Source: Plicaturopsis crispa FD-325 SS-3 (Eukaryota; Basidiomycota; Agaricomycetes; Amylocorticiales; Amylocorticiaceae). Taken from it: DNA of 64,000 bases. The stretch lies in contig KN832559.1 in assembly GCA_000827205.1 (NCBI GenBank), positions 1,162,708 to 1,226,707 of the forward strand, written 5' to 3'. Below, one piece after another: positions 1 to 11,672 of this stretch (position 1 is its first letter; each line of letters opens with the position of its first letter). The position numbers and the translations under genes were made by a program. The notes below the pieces were generated by a model. That model did no database searches, had not been told where the DNA came from, and saw nothing but the letters and a program-made list of their open reading frames with translations.

Positions 1-731
1 AGGTGGGAGCTGTAGCGGTACGTCCACAGAGTGATGAGATGCGTGCGGCCAGTGCCCTGGCTATAGGCTGCGAGGATCGAGAAGTAGGTATGGAGGGGGA
101 TGAGGATGGAGTTCAAGGACTTATAGTCCTTGGCCGCCGAATCGTTGCTGCTGAGCTCGAGCGTCGTGCCGTTAAGCGCGAGAGTTTGCCGCTCCGTCTT
201 GTCCCGGTACCGCGAATCGAGTTTGTAGATGTCCGATCCCCGTAGATCGTGTTGGATCACGGCCGTGATAACCGCCGCCTCGACTTCGGGGAACAAAGAA
301 AGGAGGGTCTGAGACGTACCAGCTACCGTATTATGCGCCGACAGCGGAGCGACCCACGGCTGGGCCGATGCCAGTGGTGGTACAGGGAGTGGAGGCGGAG
401 GAGGAGGAGGAGCGACAGGAGGAGGAGGAGGAGGAGGAGGAGGAGGAGGGGAAGCGGTGGCGCCGGTAGCGGAGCGCGAGACCAGCCAGGCTTGGAATTG
501 CTCGAGCATATTTGCTACGGTGGGATCGAGTGGCGCGGGCTGCTGGGGTCTTTGTTCTTGCTCGGGTGTGCCGTGCTGCCCTTCAGGTTCGGTATTGCCG
601 TCGCCAGCCATTGTGTTATGAGTATCAGTATTGTCGGGGTCGTCTGAGACGGAAGGTGTGATGGATTTGACAAAACGGCCGTTTGCGTCTCTGAGCTTCT
701 TGCGATGGGAATTGCCGGGCTTCGGGCCCAT
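1..731 (-). CDS. Proline-rich protein of unknown function, N-terminal part (runs off left edge)
   Basis: Reading the minus strand from the ATG at 731-729, the frame stays open without a stop or obvious intron to the window edge, about 243 codons. The product starts MGPKPGNSHRKKLRDANGRF, a basic head, followed by an acidic/polar linker, a helix-like segment (TVANMLEQFQAWLVSRS) and a run of about 20 prolines written by a GGA/TCC microsatellite. After that comes a globular-looking stretch with conserved-looking pieces such as SDIYKLDSRYRDKTERQTLA. Proteins of this style, with a basic head and a proline hinge, are common in agaricomycete genomes and are often the first ORF of mobile elements, but no domain can be named. 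If it belongs to a retroelement, only its first part lies in the window. Function unknown. Confidence 0.5.
   Translation of the reverse strand, partial: MGPKPGNSHRKKLRDANGRFVKSITPSVSDDPDNTDTHNTMAGDGNTEPEGQHGTPEQEQRPQQPAPLDPTVANMLEQFQAWLVSRSATGATASPPPPPPPPPPPVAPPPPPPPLPVPPLASAQPWVAPLSAHNTVAGTSQTLLSLFPEVEAAVITAVIQHDLRGSDIYKLDSRYRDKTERQTLALNGTTLELSSNDSAAKDYKSLNSILIPLHTYFSILAAYSQGTGRTHLITLWTYRYSSH
390..450. repeat. GGA/TCC trinucleotide microsatellite
   Basis: Nearly pure GGA units, interrupted once near 411-416. On the minus strand they are read as CCx codons and make the polyproline run of the ORF that starts at 731. Length variation here would change the proline count without shifting the frame. 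Confidence 0.85.
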
Positions 732-2029
732 GCAATAGAAAGACTAAAACGATACGAAACGGTGCGCTGCGAGCACTCGTGAGACGACGAAGAACTACGA
801 ACAAAAAGGATAGACCGTACCTGCGAGCACTCGTGAGACGACAAGGTGCGTTCGAGCGCTCGCAGGCCCTATATACTGAGGAACACGCGGCAGAGACGAC
901 GATGAAAGGGAGGTCAGCGCGGAGCTCGAACTCTGCATTGACCACGGACAACCCTCCTCCTCTTGTCCGACCCATCTTCTTGTTTTCATGTGTTGATTTT
1001 TTCACTGATAGGGCATATGGGCTGACACACTTACCTGTGTTTGTAGGGTAGCTTCCACACATTATTGTGCTAATGCATAGTAGTGGAAACCAAAAAGAAT
1101 GCAAGAAAAGTGCATGCCCAGATGACCAAGGCCAAACCCGGTGTGCAAGTGTGGTTAGCAAGAACATAATGTCAAGATCCTATGCATGCAGATAATTATT
1201 TACTCAGAGTCACTGCAACCAACATGTGATTGCAACATGTGATGTCAAAGGGCTGCTGCACCAACGGACACACTCCACTCATTTTTTGTAAACTCCCCTG
1301 TTGAAAGGCACACTTTTTGCTGTGGTGCGCAGTATGCTGATAGAAGCGTAACACGTAGAGCTATGCGAGTACGACGATACTGGACTGGGGGGCGTATGTA
1401 CGTCGGGAGGCGGGGGAGGCGGGGGAGGCGGGAGGTGTGGTTGGTCGGTGACGGGGCGAGTGCGCGTCGGAACGGATTTGAGCGCGCTGGTCTCGACTCC
1501 CGTGCCGCGTGCGTGTTTATCTGCATCTTAACTTGCTAGGCGTGTTAGGCTTGCTCCTCTATGTATGCAGACATCGACATCGTCTGCCGTTGTCGCGTAT
1601 AGGGACCCTGCTTCCGGAATATCAGTATGCGCGCTGCCTCTCATCGCCTACGCCGGGGCTCTCTACTCTCCAGTTGCACTCTCAATGACGCTCTCAGGTC
1701 GCACGCGCCCCGCGGTATAGGCGGTCGGAGTGACTTTTCAAGGGCTCGACGATATAGATCACGACGGATCGCGCGCGCGGTCCGATTATCCGCGTCCGCG
1801 GCAACACGCCCGCATCTAGTACACCCCATAGGTTCACCTTCAGCGTACATGTACATGGTGCACCCACCTCCCTCAGCTCTACGCTGCTCCCTCAGTGCCA
1901 CGCTGCTCCCTCAGTGCTACGCCGACGAACACCCTCGTGGTCGTGATGCCCTCCGAGTAGGGTTCTACGCCATCCTCACGCGGGGCATGCGCACTCCTGC
2001 CCTGAGAGTGGGGTCATGACGCATGACGC
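732..2029. other. Intergenic, no gene seen
   Basis: No reading frame with fungal splice structure and no recognisable protein was found on either strand. The only structure is a short G-rich tandem run (GGGAGGCGG units) around 1408-1434. ORFs here are short and low in complexity. Confidence 0.5.
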
Positions 2030-2172
2030 ACTCACGCGGCTCTGCGCACTCCTTACACAGCTCTGCGCACTCCTTACGCGGCTCTGCGCATCCCTCTCGC
2101 GGTCCTACACACTCTTTACGCGGTCCTACGCACTCCTTACGCGGTCCTACGCACCCCTCTCGCGGTCCTCTG
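2030..2172. repeat. 21-bp minisatellite
   Basis: About 6.5 head-to-tail copies of a 21-bp unit (CACTCCTTACGCGGTCCTACG and variants). Copies begin at 2047, 2068, 2089, 2110, 2131 and 2152, with a partial copy before. Because 21 is a multiple of three, every frame stays open and produces artificial repetitive ORFs (for example RGPTHSL repeats), which I do not consider genes. Confidence 0.85.
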
Positions 2173-2280
2173 CCATGCGAGCGCGGTCCTCCTGCCCTAC
2201 AAGCGTGGTCCATGCACTCCTCACGCTGTCATAACACCCTCCTGTCGCAGTCTTCCTCCAAGCGGCAAGCAGGTATCGGA

Positions 2281-2420
2281 GGCTTGCGAGAGGGCTTGGA
2301 GCTTCGCGGGAGGGATTGGAGCTTCGCGAGAGGGAATAGAGCTTCGCGAGAGGGAATGGAGCTTCGCGAGAGGGATTGGAGGCCTGCGAGAGGGAATGGA
2401 GGCTTGCGAGAGGGCTTGCG
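2281..2420. repeat. 20-bp minisatellite, seven copies
   Basis: Seven perfectly phased 20-bp units, GCTTCGCGAGAGGGAATGGA with a few substitutions, starting every 20 bases from 2281. Not homologous to the 21-bp array just upstream. Copies 3 to 5 are the most alike, the pattern expected for unequal exchange or slippage working on the middle of an array. Confidence 0.9.
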
Positions 2421-2577
2421 GTGGGATGCGTAGGTCCTGTGTCAAAGATTAGGTCGCTCTCGTGCAGGTGGTTGGGTCGCAAGGGCACCTGGTATCTGAT
2501 CTTGCCGGCTGCTCGTCGTGTGCGCGCAGTAGTTTGCTGGGCGAGCGCGCGGTGTATTACTCGACGCGCGCCGCGGT

Positions 2578-2662
2578 GGTCTGCTCGGCGAGCATGCGGC
2601 GGTCTGCTCGGCGAGCATGCGGCGGTCTGCTCGGCGACCGCGGTAGTTTGCTCGGCGAGCTA
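2578..2662. repeat. 23-bp minisatellite
   Basis: About 3.5 copies of a 23-bp unit containing CTGCTCGGCGAGCATGCGG. The first two copies are essentially identical; the last is degenerate (CGACCGCGGTAGTTTGCTCGG). Confidence 0.8.
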
Positions 2663-2859
2663 ACGCGGTAGGCTGTTCGACGCGCCGCCGTGTCCGTGCG
2701 CAGGATGTGGGTGGCGGCTTCCGTGTCGACGTTCACCGTGTGAATGCGTGTCGTTGAATAATTGAACCTAGCGTGTAATGTATATGGATAGCGCTTGCGC
2801 AGGATCCGGGTCACACTTCAGCGCTGTTCAGCTCGAATCATAGAGCTGGAACTGGCACT

Positions 2860-3880
2860 GGAGCCATCACGAGTCAGTGAGGAGATCGTGAGCGAGTCGG
2901 TGCGAAGGGTGAACGTGCGAGTGAGTGGGGAGACCACTGCACGAGTCAGTGAGGTGACCGTCGAACTGTCAGGCACGGAGACCGGTTTCCGAGTCTGAGA
3001 AGGCCGTTGAGCGAGCTGGCGAGAAGACAGTTGAACGACTCAGAGGAGACCGTTGCACGAGTTAGCGGGGAGGTGCGGAGACCGTGGAACGTGTTGGTGG
3101 GGACCGTCGAACGAGTCAGGCGCAGAGACTGGTGTGCAAGTCGGCAAGAAGAGGAATGCACGAGTCGGAGGAGACCGTGGAACGAGTCGGTGAGAGACTC
3201 GGTGGCGAGTTGGAGGGGAGACCATTGAGCGAGTCTGTGGGGAGACCGCTGAACGCGTCAGCGAGGAGAGTGTTCAACGCGCGGTGAGGAGGTGTGTTGG
3301 CGAGTCGGTGAGGAGACTGCTGGCGAGTCAGTGAGGAGAGCGTTGGACGTCTCGGCGAGAGACCGTAGGCGCGTCGGGGAGGAGACCGTTGGACGCGTCA
3401 GAGGAGACCGGTAAACACGTTGGTGACGAGAGCGTTGGCGAACCGGTGAGACCGTCGAACGCGTCAGTGCGGAGGGCGTTCAGCGAGTCTGTGTGGAGAC
3501 CGTTGGCGAGTCGGTGAGGTGAGCGCTGGCGCGTCGGTGAGGAGACCGTTGGTGAGTGAGTGAGGTGACCGCCGAATGTGTCGGTCGTTGACGCGTCAGT
3601 GAGGAGACCGTTGGACGTCTCGGCGACAGACCGTTGGCGAGTCAGAGGAGAGCGTGGAAAGCGTCAGGGAGACCGTTGAGCGAGTCCGTGAGAGACTCGG
3701 TGGCGAGTCGGTGCGGAGAGCTTTGGCGAGTTAGAGGAGACCCCCGAACGCGTCGGCGAAGAGACCGTAACGCGTTGGTGAGGAGGCCGTCGAACGAGTC
3801 AGTCGGCGAGTCTGTGCGGAGAGCATTGGCGCGTCATTGAAGAAACTGATGGCGAGTCGGCGAGGAGTGCGCCGAAGAGG
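2860..3880. repeat. About 1 kb degenerate minisatellite
   Basis: A long field of imperfect units of roughly 20-24 bp built on GAGTCGGTGAGGAGACCGTT (variants GAGTCAGTGAGG, GAACGCGTCAGCGAGG, GCGTCGGGGAGG and others). Spacing slips by one to several bases, so no frame stays open. It ends about 460 bp before the left end of the CACTA-like element. I see no gene in it. Confidence 0.75.
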
Positions 3881-4340
3881 AGAGCGAGGAGGATGGCATG
3901 CGTAGCTCGGCGCCACGGTGAGCACTGAGCACGAAGACTAACGACGGGGCGGCATCTGTCGGACGAGGAAGGAAGGATTGGAAGTACTGACAGGTCACCT
4001 TATTCGGAGACTGGATGTGCGACGTGAGCGCGAACGGGGTACACGCAGGGGTTAGGACTGGGTACGGCGAGGACTAGTGGATGTCTCTACGCGAGATGGA
4101 CACGCGGGTGTAGGCGGAGTGCGGGGCGGAGGGTGACGACTCGCGAAAACGCGTCTGCGCGGGTGAAGAGTGTGAGCGTTGGACATGGTACACGGGGGTG
4201 CTTGCAGCGTACCGTGAAGGACGTTCCCAATACCCACTAAGCTATTCGTTGAGATGCCTCGCTCGCCCGCACACTTAAGATGTTCGTCACACGCGTTCCC
4301 TGCAGCAATCGAGGGCGCGAGGACGCGAGGCGGCACGAGT

Positions 4341-4357
4341 CACTGTGTTTAACCGCC
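4341..4357 (+). repeat. Left terminal inverted repeat of CACTA-like element
   Basis: CACTGTGTTTAACCGCC, preceded by the AGT target-site copy at 4338-4340. Pairs with 11673-11689 at 16 of 17 positions. Confidence 0.9.
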
Positions 4358-4624
4358 GTCTTCAGACCGGGTCTCCAGGCGTGCGAATACAACCTTGCCA
4401 CACCTGGATGACCGTTGGCACAGACGACATTTGCGAGGTATATCCAGATGTAAACCTACAACCTTTGCGCATCCCTGCGAACGTTCGCAAACATGACTTA
4501 TGCGCACATATCTACAGGTGTGCCAATGTGACCTTTCCACACGGTGTGCGCCTGCCTCAGATAGCTCGACTGATTTTGAAGCTCGAATTGTTTGAAACAT
4601 TAAATAAATATTATTGAGTATCAC

Positions 4625-6334
4625 GTGAACGCGACGCGACTTAACAGCTCTGTTTACCGCCCGCTCGTCGCTGCCGTTGCTGCTCGTCTCTCCCCTCCTC
4701 GGCCTTCAATCATGCGTACTAGTGTTACTGATGCGAACGGTCTACGAACGACGATACCTGCTGCCAGAACGGATCAGTCTACAGCGCATGGACTGGCTCA
4801 ACTCGCACCGGCTGACCTGACACCTGGACTGCGGCAAATGCTAGGGGCGCTCCTGGGTATTCAGCTGCCCTCGCCCGGTGCATCGGACGGAGGACCTGCT
4901 ACGGACTCGGCCCTCGATCCTGAAGTCTTGAAGGTGTCAAGGCAGGCTCAGCTAGAGCAGGACCTCGCGGACATCAAGGCCAAGAAGCGCACCCGTGAGG
5001 ACAGCGACAACGAAGCTGACAACGAGGATTCGGACGCGGATAACGGGCGATTCCGCAATCCTTCAAAGAGGTCGAGGAACCGCAAGAAAGCGCAGAAGAG
5101 CAAGTTCACATTGAATGTCAAGATGGATGGTTTGAACCGCAAGCAGCTTGACACCAGGATTGAGCTCCAAGTGAGTCTTAAGATGACGATGCCCGGTTCT
5201 GTGCTATCTGACTAACAGCGTGGTCCTAGAAACTGTTAAGATTACAATTAGAAAACCTCACTGGACGCAACAAGAATGGTTTCCTCCGGAAAGAAGACGC
5301 ACCCGAGGATGGAGCGGATACGCCGGCTACAGATGAACCTGCGGCGGAGGACGATCCGGAAGCGCCTATCGCAAGAGCACCAAGGACGAGGCTACTTCCT
5401 CTCGACTTTGAAGAGGATGTCGACTACGGCGTGAACAGAAAGGCCCTTTCACGCACGGTCCAGCTGATCTGGACTGATCAAGGGGTGAGCATGTTGGCAT
5501 TGGATGCAAGCTCTTGCTAACTGTATGAGGTAGCCGGACTCACCCACGCGAGACCTAGAAAACCCGGACGTCGAGTTTACGATTGAAGATCTCCATGCAT
5601 TCTCCAAGGTGATTTACCGCGGTTGGCGACGGCATTATCAAGCGGCGAACGATGAGGTGAAGGCAGAGAAGATGAGGAAACATCGCCAGAGGGCCAGACG
5701 GGTCGGGCGCCGCAGCCAGGTAGGTCACTGATCGTTTTGACGTGAAGTTTGGCTTACCATACATATAGCTCAAGGCAGAACGCACCAGCGCTGTAGACGC
5801 GTATAAAGCAGCTCACAGCGGAAAGGACCCCACTCCGCTTCTCGAGTCTGACTGGATGTCCGAATACATCAGTCAGTTATCGGACTCGGAGGATGAGAAA
5901 GTGAACCGCGCACTCCTCGTCACCGCCGCCGAATTGTCCGCGAAGGACATCACAAAGAAGGTAGTGGTGTGGGAGGTTGTGAAACAGGCTTTCCGTAGCG
6001 ACCAGGTATGCTTGTATATTCAGGTCATCGATGATACTCATCATCCTCTCCGCAGCTCACAGCAGTGTACGACGAGCTTGATCGTCTGCGCGAAGTCGTA
6101 CTGGCGGAACAGCTAGTGTCGAGGGCAACCGTTCGGCGCGCCTTTAAAGGCAGATCTACCGATGATGTGCCGCGGCTTGCCATCTTCCCCTTCATGAGGT
6201 CGGCAGCATGGTACGATCGTGTTGTGAAGGGGGACAAGGTGTTGATGAAGGCGCTGAAGGAGTTCGAGGACGACCCGGAGGGGTTTCAGGTCGCGCCAAG
6301 TGGTGATACACTGTTGACGACGACGGGCAGTTAA
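4625..6334 (+). CDS. Transposon companion protein (non-transposase gene of element 1)
   Basis: Five exons fit by frame and splice signals: 4625-5170, 5230-5484, 5534-5719, 5769-6005 and 6056-6334. The protein (about 500 aa) has a low-complexity N-terminus, an acidic segment followed by a basic patch (NPSKRSRNRKKAQKSKF, a probable nuclear localisation signal), then a helical region with a basic motif RRVGRRSQ at the end of exon 3. Exon 4 follows with LLESDWMSEYISQLSDSEDE and the last exon with a helical C-terminus. The family has no name that I know. The companion gene of the second Tnp2 element in this window shares the basic motif, the intron directly after it, and the downstream acidic DY/DW..S.EY...SD block. 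By analogy with TnpA of plant En/Spm it may bind the element's ends, but this is inference. Confidence 0.75.
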
Positions 6335-6435
6335 CGCTTACTGGTTTCTCATTCTGTTGCTCTGCGTGTTTGTGCTTATTCTTGCTATCTTGCTGCTACG
6401 CTTTCATGTTGTCCGCCGTTCATGTTGTCACGCTT

Positions 6436-9400
6436 TCATGTTGTCCTCGAGTGTCTGTTGTAGTAAATTAATGAAGAATTGTTTCGTATGGTATCGCAAA
6501 GAGAGGGCCAGCTGCAGGTGGTGGATAGTAGAGAATGAGAGCGGCAAGTAAAAGACAATAAGGTATGGGATGGACGAGGAAGAGTCGCGCTGACGATAGT
6601 GCCGCCGTGCATGGCATCAGCTTGGGCTGCGACAGTCAGGCTACAGTAACATCCTGAATATTTGCGGGTAAGCAATGAAGGGTGCAGTATCGCATTGTCA
6701 CGTACACGGGATAGACCAGCAGTAACCCAGAACTTGACTCCAGGGATATCGGGCGCATCCTCGTTGTCGTCATCCTCGTTGTCCATGTCTTCGAATTCGG
6801 TGGCCTTGGCCGGCCGTTGATTGATGGTCAGTCGACATGCTTGAGAAAGCACATCCGAGACAGATATGAGCTGCGGGGGTCCGAGGTCAAAATCGCTCAG
6901 ATATCTATCGTAGTGCCACGCAAATATCTCGAGCTCCGGGCTACAGAAATGGCCGTCAACCAATCAGACCTTGGGAAAGGAAGGGCACTTACTAAGGGTC
7001 CCAAGCACTTGTATCAGTATTCCCTCGTCGACGGAACCAGCGCACTCGAAGGAGCGTCGAACACCCTTCGATTTTGGCCTGCTGATGTGTCAATATCTCG
7101 AGAACTTGACCGACGTATCGCGTTCCACCGAAGTCCGCCTGTACGATAGATGCTGAGGCTTTGCTAAGTGAAGACGATGGTATGATACGCCGTCCGTCAA
7201 GGATAACGTGGTCATGGAATTGTGCGCGACCGTTGACGAAATTCGGTGTTGCTGAATTTGTTGTTTCTGCTCTCCCGATAACGTGCGCGTCCCGATCAAG
7301 GCCGTAGTAATAAGCCACGAGGAGTTCTTCTTGTGCTGCCGTTAGTATGCGTCGCACACCTGGACCATGTAGGAATAACCCAGAGACACTGATGCACGGA
7401 AAGCCTGAGGACCCAGATATCACAGAGAACGAGTGAACATCATAGTAGAGGATAGAGGATGTAAGTACAAAGACGGACGCAACTCTACGGACGTTGTTTG
7501 TATGTGTTAGGATCAAGTGGCAACGGTGGCGAGTCTCATACCCAATACCGCCGCATATTCCAACAGACCAAGGGAGAACCGCCGCTCCACTAGACTGTGT
7601 AAGCAATGATGAAGGTGCATGTTACGGAATAAGGTGCTTACTTTCTTCAGCTGCTGTATCCATTTCTTGGGCAAGAGATGCCACAGTGCCCCGCATATCA
7701 CCGTCCGTATCAAGCATAAGTTGGGCCGTGGTTTGTAGCATTGGATCGCCGTTAGTATTCGACGACGCTAGCGCAGATACCTGTTGAATATCCGTTAGAC
7801 AATATTAGTTCGTAGATAGGAAACTTACGATGTCTCGTAGCTTCGCATCCCTCGTAAACGCCCGGTAGAAGGATACTTCGAGCTCACCACCCTTGTGTCC
7901 ATTCGTAACGTAACTCTTGAGGGTTTTGTTCAGGCGCTCGAAGAGAAAGCACCAAAAGTTGTAAACGGGACCGTAGTCGCCGATCTGATCAAAGATGTGC
8001 GTGACCCAATGATGATTGGGTTTGATGTCGTCCGGGTGCGCCTTCATGACTATTTAGTAGTGCTCTACACGCACAAGTTATGCACAGTCAACTCACACGA
8101 AGATACTCGAGCAGATAACTCTCCAATAGAAACCTGGCGCGGGGGAGATCCTCAAGCCGTATCGACCGTCCGAGCAGTATCTTCATCGCCGCTGCCAACT
8201 TGAGGAAGTTGTCAGCGCCGTTAGCGTGCATCCGCGGACCTGTGGGCTCGGGGGCAGGTCCCTTCTTGTCTTTTGCGGTTGCCTTATCCTTCTCGATACG
8301 CTTCTTACGCTTACTCTCGTTGTCTACCCAGGCCTTCTTCTTCTTCTCGTAGTCCTTCTCTGCGGCAGGCTGCCACTCCGCCCACACAAACGGTAGCTAT
8401 GCAAGTAGTAGAATACCGTGAGCACTATTGTATACGGAATTGTGAGGAGGTACACTTACTACAACAGGGCAGTACACCATTGCGAGGCCCTTATACTCAT
8501 CAGCCGTGAGTGAGCCGCCGGCAGGATAACCAACCTGGCTTGGTAGCCGGGCGACCCATGCAGGCATCTCGAACTAAGAAGTGTAAGTAAGATATCAAAC
8601 CAAGACAAGCTACGACCTCACTGCATCTAGATACTCGTGTATTTGGTCGATCTCGCGGAGCACTTTCTTCTTTGATGTGCGTTGCCGCAAAACATTAGGT
8701 TTTATCCATGTTTCAAGCCAATGGTTCTTGACAAGACCTGGATGATCACGGTCAGCGAGATAATAACATAGAAAAGGGTGCGCACCGAGGAGAATGTTAT
8801 GCATAGGATCAATGAGTGTCATGCGCACAGCGTCAAAGTAGCTTAGGCGGGACAGCTCAAACCATTGACTGCCGAGTTCCTTGTAAAGATCGGCACGTAT
8901 GTCCGGGTCAGGTTCATCACGGAAATCTTCCGCATTCCTGCGATGTCTGTCTCCGCTTCGAGGTGGAAAACCTGGCCAGTATATAGCATTATTGATACAC
9001 TGTAGTGCTGGGAAAGGTACCGATCCACGTACTGTTGACCTTCATCGCCTCGTCAGTACGAAGCTCTGAATGCCTTATATGGCATTTCGGGCAGAAGTTG
9101 TTCTCGGAGCGTGTATCTGCAAAACCACACATGCGACACATCGCAGGATGGTCGCAGCAGACTCCGAGAACGTACACACGCACACGGCGCCCTGAGGAGC
9201 AAAATGTTAACCCGGAATCAAGGCTAGATGAGTTGCTTACCGTGAGGATAGACTGGAGTACATATCAGCAGGCCTTCCTCATACAACTTGATGAGATCGT
9301 CCACAAAGGCTTTCATGAACACCTGAAGCTGTTCGGTGGTGAATTCCGACGGTCCTGGAGTTATACCGGAGACCAATAAGTTGCGCGGTCGATACCTAAA

Positions 9401-11228
9401 TCACGTCTGAGTCATCATGATACCGCCCGAGATTTCAACCTAACGTACCGCAGTGTGTATGGCAGATTTCCGACACAACTCGAGAGGACACCCGAGCTAT
9501 GGGAAGGCGAGTGCTTGCTTTTAGAGAAACCAAATCTGCGGATGCTTGTTTAGAAGTGAATCTATCGTGATCAAAGAGAAATTGCTCACCCGTCGAATCC
9601 TAAAGTTACACCGAGACGCAGCTCCGTCGCATGGTCACGCCCAGCATCATTCCCGAAGAAAAGGCTGCCGTCGTGTCCCTGCGCCTCCCTCCATATCTTG
9701 CCGTCCATGATTTCACGAAGCTCGTTTGTGGGTGGAAGCTTTCGGTTGCGCCACGCATCACAGTTCGTCTCGTGGCGGCGCACAAACTGTGGCAGCAGCT
9801 CGCTCAGGACCTGGCCTGGGCATTGGAGGAGTGGCTTGCCCCTATTTTCTTCGTCGGGCAGATCGTGCGTGGACGTTGGTGGCGCTGTAGGTCGGACGGG
9901 GGGTGGCTCGGCTTTGAAGAGGGCGGCGCCGCAGTTGCTACACTTGGCGTTGGTAGGCAATGTGTCGTGGTGGGTATATTTACATGCCGGACATACGGGG
10001 ACTATAGTAAATGGATCGCTTAAACCGAGACGGGAATATGCAGTGGAAAGGGTAATCGGGGCTTTGTCCTCGGTGTTCATGACACCAGCAGTGATAAGAA
10101 CAACTTTAAGAACCTTGAGAATTAAAAGGCAGGCACGAACAGTGAGGTGAAAGCGAAGGTTGAGCCACACTACGAGAAGGAGGACAACGCGCCAGTAGCG
10201 ATTGACACTGGATGACCCAACAATGTTGATCGCCGAGGGCGGTAAACTCGGCGGAGGTGGGGACGCAGCTGGCGCGATCTGGTCTTCTGGAAGGGAGGAC
10301 TGGGGTTCGCGCGCATCCGCAGGGGCTACAGGCTGACCGGACTCGGAGCAGTGGCCCTCAGCTGTGTCAAGCGAGATGGACATGAGGGCCGTAAGCGTGT
10401 CCCGATAGTTTACAGGGTCGTCAAGGGCCGCGCCGGTGTTGGAAGTCAAGTCTGGACGGTCGGTAGTAGCACTATAGGGTGCAAAATTAGTTCTCGCGAG
10501 CATATCAATACAGGACTTAATTAACGCACGCTTCCGCAACCGGGGATCCTGTAGCATCTTGCATGGTTACATCACGATCAATGGGGTGCCCTGCGGTGAG
10601 TTTTGCGATCGCTGCGACTGCCGCCTCCCATTTAGATGGATCACAATTCATGCTGTCGCTTGCCGCTTCTTCGGCGTCGTTCGCATCCTCGGGGTAAGGG
10701 TCGTCGTCTTTGAGCGCGGGCATATTCGTGTAATCTACCGGCGAATGCGCGTTGCATGTATACTCGCCGGTATCGCACCCGTGGTGAGAATGTGAAGCGT
10801 CACTGTTCGTCGATACATTTATACCTATCCATAGATGTTAGCCTTGAGCAAGCAATGCGCAGCCAACTGAATACACGCTTACCATTTCCGCCTGACTGGG
10901 AGTGCGCCTCCGTCGTGTCCATCTTCTCGCCGGCAGTTTCGATAGACTTGTACGCTCGTATTGGCCGCTTCATACTGGCGGGGGGCTTGTTCCGAGCGTG
11001 GAGGCGGGCGTTCGGGGCCGAAATGTTGCGCCCATTGACTGGATCCGATGTGAGGCATTTGTAGCAGCGACACACCACCGTTGTGACGCGCTCGCGCTGG
11101 AATCCATACATGTTAGCCATAGCAAGTCTAAAAGCATACAACTTTACCTTCGTCTTCGGGGCTGCCGAGCCTCCATCTCCTGTCCGCGAAGGGCCAGGCA
11201 TGACAGGAAGTGCGTGCTGTAGACTCAT
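6436..11228 (-). CDS. Tnp2-type CACTA transposase (element 1)
   Basis: Many-exon gene starting at ATG 11228. In order, the protein shows an N-terminal Cys/His motif (VVCRCYKC...LHARNK), an acidic linker, a hydrophobic stretch and a zinc ribbon (VCPACKYT...CSNCGAALF). Next come the Transposase_21/Tnp2 core with LRLGVTLGFDGFGFSKSKHS, then a CDHPAMCRMCGF...CPKCH block, DPMHNILLG and the C-terminal signature KPNHHWVTHI...FWCFLFERLNKTLK. The stop was placed at 6436, about 100 bp from the end of the companion gene. Exon junctions across the core are clear, for example GTGCGT..TATAG near 10470-10525 and GTGAGC..CGCAG near 9535-9588. The usual DWF motif reads DGF here (Trp replaced by Gly). It cuts and joins the element's ends in the nucleus. 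Exact 3' exons are uncertain. Confidence 0.85.
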
Positions 11229-11672
11229 ATGGTCCCCAAGTATACAGAAGGAGAGTACTCGTAGTACTTACTGCTAAGTACTCTAGATTTTGATGCTCTG
11301 TTCAAAATTCGTAGCTTGAATCCGTGGATCTTCAGATGGGAATTGAGCTTGAAAGCCCGTGTATGGCACCTAAGCGGTGACTAGCGATGGTGGTGGTGGT
11401 GGTTGCAGACCAAGCCTGGGCGACGTACGCGCGTCCCCGCGGAATTTCTGTCTAAGTGCAGACACTGCGCAAGACTGTGCGGGGGTTGGTAAATGTAGTC
11501 TGTCATATGTTTGCGAGCCATGCGTAAAGGCCATATACATTGTAGGTGCTTTCAGGTAGGCAAAGGTGATATTCACGCAGTTGAAGCAGTCATGGCGAAA
11601 GTCATCTTGCCGCACACTCAATCCAGCCGTGCGAAGACCATCTGAGTCACCTTTCCCGCGGTGTCCTCAGAA

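Noticed and set aside
625-1167. Minus-strand ORF of 180 aa and overlapping short ORFs left of 1.2 kb
   Set aside because: Overlaps the better-supported frame starting at 731, low-complexity composition, no domain and no splice logic.
2023-2433. Repetitive ORFs with RGPTHSL-type units on both strands
   Set aside because: They are by-products of 20-21 bp tandem DNA repeats in which all frames stay open.
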